In this document: one piece after another, positions 33,130 to 41,336 of the stretch
Layout: the number at the start of each line of letters is the position of its first letter
Position numbering within the stretch: position 1 is the first letter of the stretch
From: Mageeibacillus sp. UBA5734
GTDB lineage: Bacteria; Bacillota; Clostridia; Saccharofermentanales; UBA5734
NCBI GenBank assembly: GCA_002419365.1
Contig: DIGA01000120.1
Span: forward strand, 1 to 43,901
Reading direction: 5' to 3'
Length of the DNA: 43,901 bases
The notes under the pieces: model-generated
The model's database searches: none
What the model was told of the DNA's origin: nothing
What the model saw: the letters and a program-made list of their open reading frames with translations, nothing else
Position numbers and translations under genes: made by a program

Positions 33130-34152
33130 ATGGCAACGATTCGATCGATCGCAGAAGCTGCCAATGTGTCACGGGGTACTGTCGACAAGGTTCTCAACGA
33201 CCGGCCGGGTGTCAGCACGGCCGTACGCGAGCGTGTGCGCCGGATTGCCGAGGAGATGGGCTACAAACCCAACCTGGCCGGCAAAGCCCTGGCTTTCCAG
33301 AAAAAAGACATCCGGATCGGCATCCTGGTCCCCAGTGCTGCGGATCCACTGTTCCTCGAAGTATTTGATGGAATCCGGCGTGGCATTGCGGAATATGCCA
33401 ATTTCGGCATCCAGTTTGAAGTCATCGAAATGACCCAGAATACAGCGCAGCATCAGCTTGTTTGCATCCGGTCTCTGCAGGAGAAGAAAATTTCCGGGCT
33501 GGTGATCAGCCCTTTCGATGATGAACTGGTGCGAAAAGTCCTGCTGGAGTTTCGTGACTTGGGGATCCCTGTCGTCACATTCAATACTGATGTTTCCGGG
33601 ATCGGACGCCTGTGCTATGTCGGCCAGGACTCGCGCCGCAGCGGCCGGGTCGCAGCTGACCTGATGCGCAAGATCCTGCCACCAGGCAGTTCCATCGTTT
33701 GCATCACAGGTCCGGCCGTTTTCAAATCTCTCTCGGATCGTCTCGCTGGCTTCCGCTCCCTGATCAAGGCCGAATGTCCCGATCTTACTATCGCTGCTGT
33801 TCTGCACAACGAAAACAATTCCGAAAGTGCCTACCAGGTGACCCGGGATTATCTGCGCAGTGGTAAAACTGCCGATGCCTTCTACATGACCAGTTCCGGT
33901 ATCGACGGCATGGTCCGGGCAATCCGCCAGTTCGGCAAGCCTGGCACCCGGATTGTCTGCTTCGACTTGATCCCAACGACTCGCCAACTGATGCTTGAGG
34001 GCCTGATTGATTTCTCCATTCTCCAGGAACCTGAGAAACAAGGCTATGAACCGATCAAGATCCTGGTCGACTTGCTGTTCTACAACCGCAAGGTCACAGA
34101 GAAATACCAGTTCACCCGGATTGACATCAGGACCCGGGAAAACATCGACTGA
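33130..34152 (+). CDS. LacI-family regulator, first gene of the sensor operon
   Basis: A 340-residue regulator with helix-turn-helix IRSIAEAANVSRGTVDKVLN (about 4-23) and a periplasmic-binding-protein-like effector domain of the ribose-binding type (from IRIGILVPSAADPLF). The GTVDKVLNDRPGVS variant of the recognition helix differs from the usual TVSRVLN. ATG 33130 has a weak site. Its stop codon directly abuts the GTG of the membrane-anchored binding protein, so it belongs to the same operon as the two-component system. A binding-type sugar sensor inside the cell thus sits beside two outside it. Confidence 0.93.
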   Translation: MATIRSIAEAANVSRGTVDKVLNDRPGVSTAVRERVRRIAEEMGYKPNLAGKALAFQKKDIRIGILVPSAADPLFLEVFDGIRRGIAEYANFGIQFEVIEMTQNTAQHQLVCIRSLQEKKISGLVISPFDDELVRKVLLEFRDLGIPVVTFNTDVSGIGRLCYVGQDSRRSGRVAADLMRKILPPGSSIVCITGPAVFKSLSDRLAGFRSLIKAECPDLTIAAVLHNENNSESAYQVTRDYLRSGKTADAFYMTSSGIDGMVRAIRQFGKPGTRIVCFDLIPTTRQLMLEGLIDFSILQEPEKQGYEPIKILVDLLFYNRKVTEKYQFTRIDIRTRENID

Positions 34153-35277
34153 GTGCAGACTGTGGACAAGAGCAGTTACGCCATTCGTCTGCGTGGATTT
34201 TTCATCCGCCACCTGTATCTTCTGGCAGTGTTGTCGATCTTGCTGCTTTCACTGCTGGCGCTGCTGGCGATGAATGTTTTGCGCCAGCGGTTGCTGGACC
34301 AGGCTGAGATTCTGGCCTCCAGGCGTGAGGCCCGGTACCATTTTGTCCTGGTCGCAGAGCAGACCGATTCTCCGTTCTGGCAGGAGGTCTATGCCGGTGC
34401 CCGGGCCGCGGCGTCAGAAGTGGATGCTGTTGTGGAGCTTGCCGGTCCCCAGAGCTTTTCGACCGACCAGACTGCAGAGCAGATCCTGATTGCTTCCGCA
34501 GCGCGCCTGGACGGGATTGCTACCTGTGTGGTCGATACAAATCTGACTGAGCAGGCCATCGACCAGGCTGTCACGGCAGGAATACCGGTGGTCACACTCG
34601 AATATGATGCTGCCGAAAGCCTGCGCCAGTGCTTTGTCGGGGTCAACAGCTATGACTTGGGCCAGACTTTTGGCCGTCTCGTGACCGACAGGAATCCCAT
34701 CGGGGAGATCGTCATCCTGGTCAGCGATGATCCACAGCGAGCCAGCCTGTCAGAGAACCAGATCGTAGCCGGTCTGCAGGATTATCTGGCCCGCTATCCC
34801 AGCCTGACCCTGAACAGCCTGGAAATCAACCGCGACAGCGCATTTTCGGCCGAACAGGCGATTCGCGACCTGCTGGTCAAGGACCAGCAGACTGTCCGTG
34901 CCATCATCAGCCTCAATGTCGGTGACACCCTGCGAGTGGTTGAGGCACTGGTCGACGACGGTCGTACCAACACAGTCAGTGTCCTGGGCTACCAGGAAAA
35001 TTCAGATGTGCTCGAATACATCCAGAGCGGCCTGATCCAGGCGGTGATTGCCAGTGACCCCTACCAGATTGGCTATGACAGCATCCAGGCGCTGGCTGAG
35101 ATCAAGACCAACAACCGCACCAGCGACTACATTCCATCAGATCTTGTGACCATCGATGCGGGCAACGTGGATGCCTATCTCCAGACAGTCCTGGCAGCGG
35201 CCGGGGCACAAGCTTCGACGGGCATCCAGCCCGAGTCCGCCGGCGAGCGGCCAGGCGGCCAGGAGCGTGGCCAATGA
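34153..35277 (+). CDS. Membrane-anchored sugar-binding-type sensor protein (XylFII-like)
   Basis: A 374-residue protein with an uncleaved N-terminal transmembrane helix (about 20-42, LYLLAVLSILLLSLLALLAM), no lipobox, and a periplasmic binding domain of the ribose/xylose type (about 60-355: FVLVAEQTDSPFWQEVYAGA, LDGIATCVVD, ASDPYQIGYDSIQALAEI). The Gly/Glu-rich tail is disordered. It directly follows the regulator gene with no gap, starts at GTG, and overlaps the kinase gene by 4 bases. In Clostridium beijerinckii an anchored xylose-binding protein, XylFII, works with LytS and YesN in the same order. I infer the same role here: presenting bound sugar to the kinase. The ligand is unknown. Confidence 0.88.
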   Translation: MQTVDKSSYAIRLRGFFIRHLYLLAVLSILLLSLLALLAMNVLRQRLLDQAEILASRREARYHFVLVAEQTDSPFWQEVYAGARAAASEVDAVVELAGPQSFSTDQTAEQILIASAARLDGIATCVVDTNLTEQAIDQAVTAGIPVVTLEYDAAESLRQCFVGVNSYDLGQTFGRLVTDRNPIGEIVILVSDDPQRASLSENQIVAGLQDYLARYPSLTLNSLEINRDSAFSAEQAIRDLLVKDQQTVRAIISLNVGDTLRVVEALVDDGRTNTVSVLGYQENSDVLEYIQSGLIQAVIASDPYQIGYDSIQALAEIKTNNRTSDYIPSDLVTIDAGNVDAYLQTVLAAAGAQASTGIQPESAGERPGGQERGQ

Positions 35278-36869
35278 TCGCGGCGCGTCCAGGAAAATGG
35301 GCCGGCCGGCTCTTTCATATTTTGACACCCAATTCATTGTTCAAACGACTGCTGATTCCGTACTTGTTAACGGGTATCCTGGTCGGGGCATCGACCGTCT
35401 ACAATATCCTGTCGATCAATATCATCGTCGACCGGCTCAATGCCACGTACGAAAGCAATGCTGCCATTTTCGACCTGGTCGAGTCCCTGGGCGAGGTCCA
35501 GATCTATACGGAAAGCTACCTGTCCACCAAAAGCTCCACCGCCCTGGAAAACTATTACCGGGCCTCAGACAATCTCAATGAAAAGGCAGCCTTGCTGAAT
35601 GACGAGATTATTGATGCCGAGCCCCTGCTATTGGAGCGCAACATCCGGCGCATGATCGAAAGCTACAACCTGGAAACCCAGAGTGCCATCCAGGCCAAGC
35701 GCGGACGTGACATTGCAGCCTACACGGACCATTACAACACGAGCATGCAGATCTACGAATACATCATCCTGTATGCCGACCAGCTGAACAAAAACCGGTT
35801 TGAAAGCAACTATTCCCAATACCGGGTCATGGGTCAGCTGCTGGACCAGATCCAGCTCCTGGACATCCTGATCCTGGCCCTGATCCTCGGGATCAATTTT
35901 GTCATAGTTCTCCTGACTGCGCTGCGCATCACCCGGCCAGTGGCCGAACTGGCCCAGCGGGCAGGCCTGGTGGCCGAGGGTAACCTGGATGTCGCACCGA
36001 TCGACGTCGATTCCCATGATGAGGTCCACACACTGGCCAAGGCCTTCGACACCATGATCGTCAGTCTGAAAGCCTATGTCACCCAGATCAAGGACAACCT
36101 GATCCGCGAGACTCGCCAGAAGGAACATGAGCTGGTGATGGAGAACCTGCTCCAGGTGGCTCAGCTCAAGAATCTCCAGGCCCAGATCAACCCGCATTTT
36201 CTGTTCAATGCCCTGAATACAGGGGCCCAGATGGCCATGCTGGAGGGAGCGGACCGGACTTCGGAGTTTGTCGAGCATGTGGCTGATTTTTATCGCTACA
36301 ACATCAAGCTGTTTGACCGCGATGTCACCTTGCGCGAGGAAATCCAGATGGCCAAGGATTATATCTACATCCAGAAAGTCCGGTTCGGTGACCGGATTTC
36401 TTACAACGAATCGATCGATCTGGATTGCCTTTCCATCCGCATGCCGGGACTGGTCCTGCAGCCCCTGGTGGAAAATGCGCTCAATCATGGGCTCAAGGAT
36501 GTGGAACAGGGTGGCCGGGTCGACCTGGTTGCCCAGTGGAAAGGTGATCGTGTTGAAGTGCTGGTCCATGACAATGGACGGGGCATGGATCCTGAAAAGA
36601 TCAGGCAAACCCTGGATGCCAAGTCGCTGGCAACGGCATCGCCCGGCCAGCTGGCATCAGAAACAGCCGAAAACCAGCCAGGCAATGGGGCTGGCATCGC
36701 TTTGTCCAATGTGGTGGCGCGATTGCGCCTGTTTTTCCACTGCGAAGATGTCATTGACATCATCAGCGGACCCGGTATCGAAGGGACCACTGTCAGGTTG
36801 TCCCTGCCTGTCCTTGCTGATGCCAGCCTCCCGGCTACCGAGCCGGCAGAGGCTACTGGGGAGAACTAG
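35274..36869 (+). CDS. LytS/YesM-type sensor histidine kinase
   Basis: A 531-residue membrane kinase, partner of the anchored binding protein and the next regulator. Helices at about 25-50 and 196-220 enclose an extracellular helical region of about 145 residues. A HAMP domain follows (about 215-270), then the His_kinase domain with His308 in QINPHFLFN and an ATPase domain with N-box LVENALNHGL and the DNGRGMDPEK G-box. The small, helical outside domain has no obvious ligand pocket, which fits sensing through a partner protein. The gene overlaps the one before by 4 bases and is 3 bases from the next. Confidence 0.94.
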   Translation: MIAARPGKWAGRLFHILTPNSLFKRLLIPYLLTGILVGASTVYNILSINIIVDRLNATYESNAAIFDLVESLGEVQIYTESYLSTKSSTALENYYRASDNLNEKAALLNDEIIDAEPLLLERNIRRMIESYNLETQSAIQAKRGRDIAAYTDHYNTSMQIYEYIILYADQLNKNRFESNYSQYRVMGQLLDQIQLLDILILALILGINFVIVLLTALRITRPVAELAQRAGLVAEGNLDVAPIDVDSHDEVHTLAKAFDTMIVSLKAYVTQIKDNLIRETRQKEHELVMENLLQVAQLKNLQAQINPHFLFNALNTGAQMAMLEGADRTSEFVEHVADFYRYNIKLFDRDVTLREEIQMAKDYIYIQKVRFGDRISYNESIDLDCLSIRMPGLVLQPLVENALNHGLKDVEQGGRVDLVAQWKGDRVEVLVHDNGRGMDPEKIRQTLDAKSLATASPGQLASETAENQPGNGAGIALSNVVARLRLFFHCEDVIDIISGPGIEGTTVRLSLPVLADASLPATEPAEATGEN

Positions 36870-36872
36870 ATC

Positions 36873-38438
36873 ATGTATAAGATTTTATTATCTGACGATG
36901 AGCAGATCGTGCTCGATTCACTGTCGTTCATCATCCAGCAGAACTATGGCGAGGACTGCCAGGTCACTGTAGCCCACACCGGTCGTGAAGCGATCACACA
37001 GGCGGAACTGATCCACCCGGATCTGGCGATCATGGATATCAACATGCCGGGGATCAATGGCATCGAAGCCATCAAGACCATTCGCGAGACCTCGCCAGGC
37101 ACCCAATTCATCCTGCTGACAGCGCTGGACAAATTCGACTATGCCAAACAGGCTGTCAGTCTCGGTGTGCTCGAATATCTGATGAAGCCCTTCAACAAAA
37201 AGCGGATTGTGGAAGCGGTAGGCTCCGCCCTGGCCCTGGTTGATGCGCGGCGCCAAAAAAGGCTGTCTGAGCTGGCGATGCGGGAAAAACTGGAAAATGT
37301 CCGATCCATCCTCGAGACCGGCTTTTTCTACTCTGTCATTTTTGCTGATGAACAGGAAGAAGAGATCCGGCGCTATCTGGAACTGCTGGATTTGCCATCC
37401 CCCAATGGTTTGTTTTTGACCCTTGAATTTGGCGAACGACAGCCGGATGGACTGGTCCCGAACCGGATCGGCCAGCATATGCGCCTGAACCGGGACTTCC
37501 ATTCCCTGCGCGAAACCATCAAACTGGCTGCACCGTGCCTGGTCGGACCGCTGCTTCTGAACCGGATCGTGGTTTTCCTGCCAGCCGAGGCGGATTTGCC
37601 GGGCAGCCGGGACCTGGTGGAGCAGATTTTCCAGCGGGTTGCCCGGGACAGTGGGGTCGAATTGCGCATGGGAATCAGCAGCCTGGTGGAATCCACAGCC
37701 CAGTTCCATGCGGCCTACCGCGAATCCCTTCTTGCGCTGCAGCAGGCGCCATCAGGTGAACATCGCTTCTTTCCGGATCTCCTGCCCTTGCTCAACACCG
37801 GCAGCAAAGGCTACCTCGGCTGGCTGGAGACCAGCTTTTTGCAGGCGATTCGCCAGGGTGATCCTGAGCTGGCCAGCCAGTATTTGAACCAGGTGTTCTC
37901 TTCGCTGGAAACTTCCGATCCGTCCGATTTGCCTGCGCTGCGGAGCAAAGCCCTGGAATGGCTGATCCTGGCAGCACGCCAGAATGACTCTGGCAGGGAC
38001 GGCCCCGGCAACCGGGTTGATCTGGATGCGGTGCTCCAGGCATCGGACGTCCTGGAATTGCGCCAGGTCACGCAGGATAAAATCCGCGACTTGGCGATCC
38101 AGATGTCCGGCGCGCGCGGCCGGCCAGTCAGTGATATCATCGCTGCTGCGAAAAAAATGATCGATGAAAATTTTGCTGGCAATATCTCCCTGGAATCGGT
38201 CGCTGAAAGCATCGCTCTGAGTCCACATTATTTCAGCCGCCTGTTCTCCAGCCAAGTTGGCAAGACCTTCATCGATTACCTGACAGACCTGCGCATGGCC
38301 CAAGCGTGCCAGTTGTTGCGTGAAGGCCGCCTCTCGATCAAGGAAGTCAGTTCAGCCGTCGGCTACACCGATCCAAACTACTTCAGCCGGATTTTCAAGA
38401 AAATCGTCGGCCAGACACCGTCCGAGTACCGAGTCTGA
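36873..38438 (+). CDS. YesN-type AraC-family response regulator
   Basis: A 521-residue regulator with an N-terminal receiver domain (Asp8, Asp9, phospho-acceptor Asp55 in AIMDINMPG, Lys in YLMKPF), a long uncharacterised middle region, and a C-terminal AraC DNA-binding domain (about 415-520) with helix-turn-helix segments ISLESVAESIALSPHYFSRL and LSIKEVSSAVGYTDPNYFSR. It is co-transcribed with the kinase. Likely targets are the binding lipoprotein gene that follows and the mannitol PTS genes; both are inferred from position. Confidence 0.95.
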   Translation: MYKILLSDDEQIVLDSLSFIIQQNYGEDCQVTVAHTGREAITQAELIHPDLAIMDINMPGINGIEAIKTIRETSPGTQFILLTALDKFDYAKQAVSLGVLEYLMKPFNKKRIVEAVGSALALVDARRQKRLSELAMREKLENVRSILETGFFYSVIFADEQEEEIRRYLELLDLPSPNGLFLTLEFGERQPDGLVPNRIGQHMRLNRDFHSLRETIKLAAPCLVGPLLLNRIVVFLPAEADLPGSRDLVEQIFQRVARDSGVELRMGISSLVESTAQFHAAYRESLLALQQAPSGEHRFFPDLLPLLNTGSKGYLGWLETSFLQAIRQGDPELASQYLNQVFSSLETSDPSDLPALRSKALEWLILAARQNDSGRDGPGNRVDLDAVLQASDVLELRQVTQDKIRDLAIQMSGARGRPVSDIIAAAKKMIDENFAGNISLESVAESIALSPHYFSRLFSSQVGKTFIDYLTDLRMAQACQLLREGRLSIKEVSSAVGYTDPNYFSRIFKKIVGQTPSEYRV

Positions 38439-38476
38439 CCCTTCAGACCTGGAATCTTCAAGACCAGGGGAGAATT

Positions 38477-39547
38477 ATGAGACACAGATTTGTCCGTCGC
38501 ACGTTTGCCATCAGCCTGACCATTTTCCTGGCCGCAGGCCTTGTAGCCTGCCAGCCGCAGGACCAGACCGGAGAAACGGTGGCAGCAGGCACAGCCGCCC
38601 AACCGTTGATCGGATTTGCCATGGATACCCTGGTCATCGAGCGCTGGGAAAGCGACCGCAACATTTTTGTGGCAACGGTGAATGAGCAAGGTGGTGAAGT
38701 GATCGTCCAGAACGCCAATGGCAGCAGCGAAGAGCAGGAAAACCAGATCCGCTACCTGATCAAAAAGGCGGTCGATGTCCTGGTCGTTGTGGCCATCGAC
38801 GAAAAGGCACTTGGCGACGAAATCCAGTTGGCCAGAGAACGGGGTATCCATGTGATTGCCTATGACCGGATGATCCACCAGACAGATCTTGATTTCTATA
38901 TTTCATTTGACAGTGCAGCCGTTGGTGAGCTGATGGCCCGGGCTCTGGTCCGGCAGAACCCGGAGGGACGATATATCCTGATGAATGGTTCCGCAGAAGA
39001 CTGGAACACAGCTCTGATCCGCAAAGGAATCGACACGGTGTTTGGCGAAGATGAAGACCATGTGATCGTCCGTGAACTGTCTGCCACCAATTGGAGTGCA
39101 GATGACGCGTATGCCAAGTTTCGACAGCTCCTCGATTCGGACACAGACTTCAACGGGATCATCTGCGGCAATGATGCCCTTGCGGGTGCTGCTGTGCGCG
39201 CCCTGGCCCTGTATCGCAAGAGTGGTGACATCGCCGTGACGGGCCAGGATGCTGACCTCGATGCCTGCCAGCGCATCGTAGAAGGGACCCAGTTGATGAC
39301 TGTCTACAAGCCGATCGGGACCCTGGCCAAGGCCGCGGCTGAAGCTGCCATGGACCTCGCACGGGGAGATTCGCCTGAGGCCAACGACACCATTGACGTC
39401 AATGGCACCAAAATCCCCTACGCCCGCCTGACACCTGTGGCGGTCAACCGGTCCAATATCGACGCAGTCATCATCGCCAGTGGCTTTCATAGCCAGAAAG
39501 ATGTCTACCGTAATATCCCACAAGATCTATGGCCCCGGCAGGGCTGA
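38477..39547 (+). CDS. Xylose/ribose-type sugar-binding lipoprotein, no cognate permease
   Basis: A 356-residue lipoprotein (lipobox LVAC, Cys25) of the ribose/xylose-binding group, closest in look to XylF: the IGFAMDTLVIERWESDRNIF start, the VDVLVVVAIDEKAL and VIAYDRMIHQTDLDFYISFD segments, and ICGNDALAGAAVRAL. ATG 38477 follows AGGGGAG by 5 bases, 38 bases after the regulator gene. No CUT2 permease or ATPase follows; the next genes are the mannitol PTS. It may be a second sensor component, a binding protein for a transporter encoded elsewhere, or a remnant of a lost importer. Confidence 0.92.
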   Translation: MRHRFVRRTFAISLTIFLAAGLVACQPQDQTGETVAAGTAAQPLIGFAMDTLVIERWESDRNIFVATVNEQGGEVIVQNANGSSEEQENQIRYLIKKAVDVLVVVAIDEKALGDEIQLARERGIHVIAYDRMIHQTDLDFYISFDSAAVGELMARALVRQNPEGRYILMNGSAEDWNTALIRKGIDTVFGEDEDHVIVRELSATNWSADDAYAKFRQLLDSDTDFNGIICGNDALAGAAVRALALYRKSGDIAVTGQDADLDACQRIVEGTQLMTVYKPIGTLAKAAAEAAMDLARGDSPEANDTIDVNGTKIPYARLTPVAVNRSNIDAVIIASGFHSQKDVYRNIPQDLWPRQG

Positions 39548-39558
39548 TCTTCAGTTCT

Positions 39559-39600
39559 GTCATGATTGTTTTTGATCGTGTTCGTGACTTGTTTGTTTTG
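39559..39600 (+). terminator. Weak possible terminator of the sensor operon
   Basis: GTCATGA (39559-39565) pairs with TCGTGAC (39582-39588) with one G-T pair, followed by a T-rich stretch TTGTTTGTTTTG. It is imperfect, and the T-run overlaps the mtlA -35 box, so some read-through into mtlA is possible. Confidence 0.4.
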
Positions 39601-39626
39601 CATTAGACTGTCTTTGATTTTATTAT
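39598..39626 (+). promoter_or_regulatory. Promoter of mtlA
   Basis: TTGCAT (39598-39603) and TATTAT (39621-39626) are 17 bases apart. It gives a leader of about 130 bases before mtlA. The leader also contains a 7-bp hairpin, CAGCCCT/AGGGCTG (39722-39740), shortly before the GGAGGT site. Confidence 0.6.
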
Positions 39627-39635
39627 AAAAGCATA

Positions 39636-39647
39636 GCAAAGCTTTGC
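39636..39647. promoter_or_regulatory. Palindromic candidate operator downstream of the mtlA promoter
   Basis: GCAAAGCTTTGC is a perfect 12-bp palindrome right after the predicted start of transcription. Its size and position suit a repressor such as one of the two LacI-type regulators nearby. MtlR itself normally binds upstream of the -35 box, so it is a less likely ligand. Confidence 0.45.
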
Positions 39648-39764
39648 CTCCCTGTTCCGACAAAATCCACTTTTGGCAGCACCGCTGCACCGGCACAAGT
39701 CAGCCGGGTCGAATCTGTGGACAGCCCTGCCGAAGGGCTGGGCCAACCTTGAGGAGGTACGTTC

Positions 39765-41189
39765 ATGTCATCTGCCGCCAAAACCCAGGACTCGGGTTTC
39801 CGGACGAAAATCCAGCATTTTGGCCGCTTTCTGAGCGGTATGGTCATGCCGAACATTGGCGCTTTCCTGGCCTGGGGCCTGATCACCACATTCTTCATTC
39901 CGACTGGCTGGACACCCAGCGAACGTTTTGCGGCTCTGGTCGGACCGATGATTATCAACCTGCTACCCCTGCTGATTGGCTATACCGGAGGCAAAACGGT
40001 CCACGGTGTCCGGGGTGGTGTCGTCGGTGCCATCGCCACGATGGGTGTGATCGTGGGCACCTCCATCCCGATGTTCCTCGGGGCCATGATCGTCGGTCCA
40101 CTTGGCGGCTGGATCATCAAGAAATTCGATGATTTGACCGAGGGCAAGATCAAAGCAGGCTTTGAAATGCTCGTCGCCAACTTCTCGGCCGGTATCATCG
40201 GAGGTCTGCTGGCCATGTTCAGCATGGTCGCCATCGGACCAGTGGTCGAAGTCATCTCCAGTGCCCTGGGCAAAGGGGTCAACGCCTTAGTCGCGACCGG
40301 CCTGCTCCCGCTGGTCTCCTTGCTGGTCGAACCAGCCAAGATCCTCTTCCTCAACAACGCCATCAATCATGGCGTGCTTGGACCGCTTGGCCTTGAGCAA
40401 GCTGCCACTGCCGGCAAGTCAATCATGTTCATGATCGAGACCAATCCTGGCCCTGGCCTGGGCATCCTGGCTGCCTATTGGGCGTTCGCCAAAGGCAACA
40501 TCAAAATGTCCGCGCCCGGTGCCATCATCATCCATTTCCTTGGTGGCATTCATGAAATCTATTTCCCCTATGTCCTGATGAAACCGATCCTGATCCTGGC
40601 GGCCATTGCCGGTGGTGCTTCAGGTGTCCTGACCAACTCGATCCTCGGTGCCGGCCTGGTTGCCACGCCTTCTCCGGGCTCCATCTTTGCCCTGCTGGCC
40701 ATGACACCCCGTGGTGTGGGCAATTTCCTGGCCACGCTGGCCGGTGTCGCCGTTGCTGCCGTCGTTTCGTTCCTGGTTGCATCGATCTTCCTCAAGACTG
40801 ACAAAACCCTGGTCGATGACAGCGCCCTTGCTGCCGCCACCCAGAAAACAGCTGATTTCAAAGGCGCCGCCCTGAACAAGGCTACAACAGCCCAGGCAGC
40901 CACGATTGCCAAAGGATCCGTCACCGAAATCATCTTTGCCTGTGATGCCGGCATGGGATCGTCCGCCATGGGTGCAACCACTTTGAAAAAAGCCCTCGAT
41001 AAAGCAGGGCTCAACATCAAGGTTGTCCACAAGGCGGTCAACGAAATTCCAGCGGATGCCAAAGTTGTTGTCACCCACGAAGGATTGACGGAACGGGCCA
41101 AAGCTCAGGCGCCCAACGCCATGCACTATTCGATCAAGAACTTCCTCAATCCGGCTGAATACGAGCAGCTCGTCAACAGCCTGAAATAA
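39765..41189 (+). CDS. mtlA: PTS mannitol transporter subunit IICB
   Basis: Membrane permease that imports and phosphorylates mannitol to mannitol 1-phosphate. The 474-residue protein has the IIC domain (about 12-345) with the family stretches MVMPNIGAFLAWGLIT, EPAKILFLNNAINHG and the diagnostic GGIHEIYFPYVLMKP, a linker, and the IIB domain (about 385-474) with phospho-Cys393 in ACDAGMGSSAMGA. The IIA domain is absent and is encoded separately as mtlF, the arrangement seen in many Firmicutes. ATG 39765 follows GGAGGT by 6 bases. No mtlD is seen in the window; it probably lies beyond the end. Confidence 0.96.
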   Translation: MSSAAKTQDSGFRTKIQHFGRFLSGMVMPNIGAFLAWGLITTFFIPTGWTPSERFAALVGPMIINLLPLLIGYTGGKTVHGVRGGVVGAIATMGVIVGTSIPMFLGAMIVGPLGGWIIKKFDDLTEGKIKAGFEMLVANFSAGIIGGLLAMFSMVAIGPVVEVISSALGKGVNALVATGLLPLVSLLVEPAKILFLNNAINHGVLGPLGLEQAATAGKSIMFMIETNPGPGLGILAAYWAFAKGNIKMSAPGAIIIHFLGGIHEIYFPYVLMKPILILAAIAGGASGVLTNSILGAGLVATPSPGSIFALLAMTPRGVGNFLATLAGVAVAAVVSFLVASIFLKTDKTLVDDSALAAATQKTADFKGAALNKATTAQAATIAKGSVTEIIFACDAGMGSSAMGATTLKKALDKAGLNIKVVHKAVNEIPADAKVVVTHEGLTERAKAQAPNAMHYSIKNFLNPAEYEQLVNSLK

Positions 41190-41336
41190 GCATCGTCACC
41201 ACACGCCTTGGCCCGGGCGTCCGGTCAGACCTACTGCCTCTTCCAGGCTCCATCGGAAGAGCGGGTCTGGCTGGACGGACCGGGCGCCTCACTTTATAAG
41301 CCCGATTCAATTGATGCAAAGGAAACATTTGGATTT

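Noticed and set aside
33169..34212. A 347-codon minus-strand frame opposite the second LacI-type gene; similar long frames at 35628-36608 and 41604-42602
   Set aside because: All lie opposite genes with clear domains and have no ribosome binding site or recognisable protein; they come from the same codon bias.
39722..39740. A ribonucleic antiterminator or attenuator before mtlA
   Set aside because: The hairpin has no T-run and MtlR-type proteins act as DNA-binding activators rather than RNA antiterminators.
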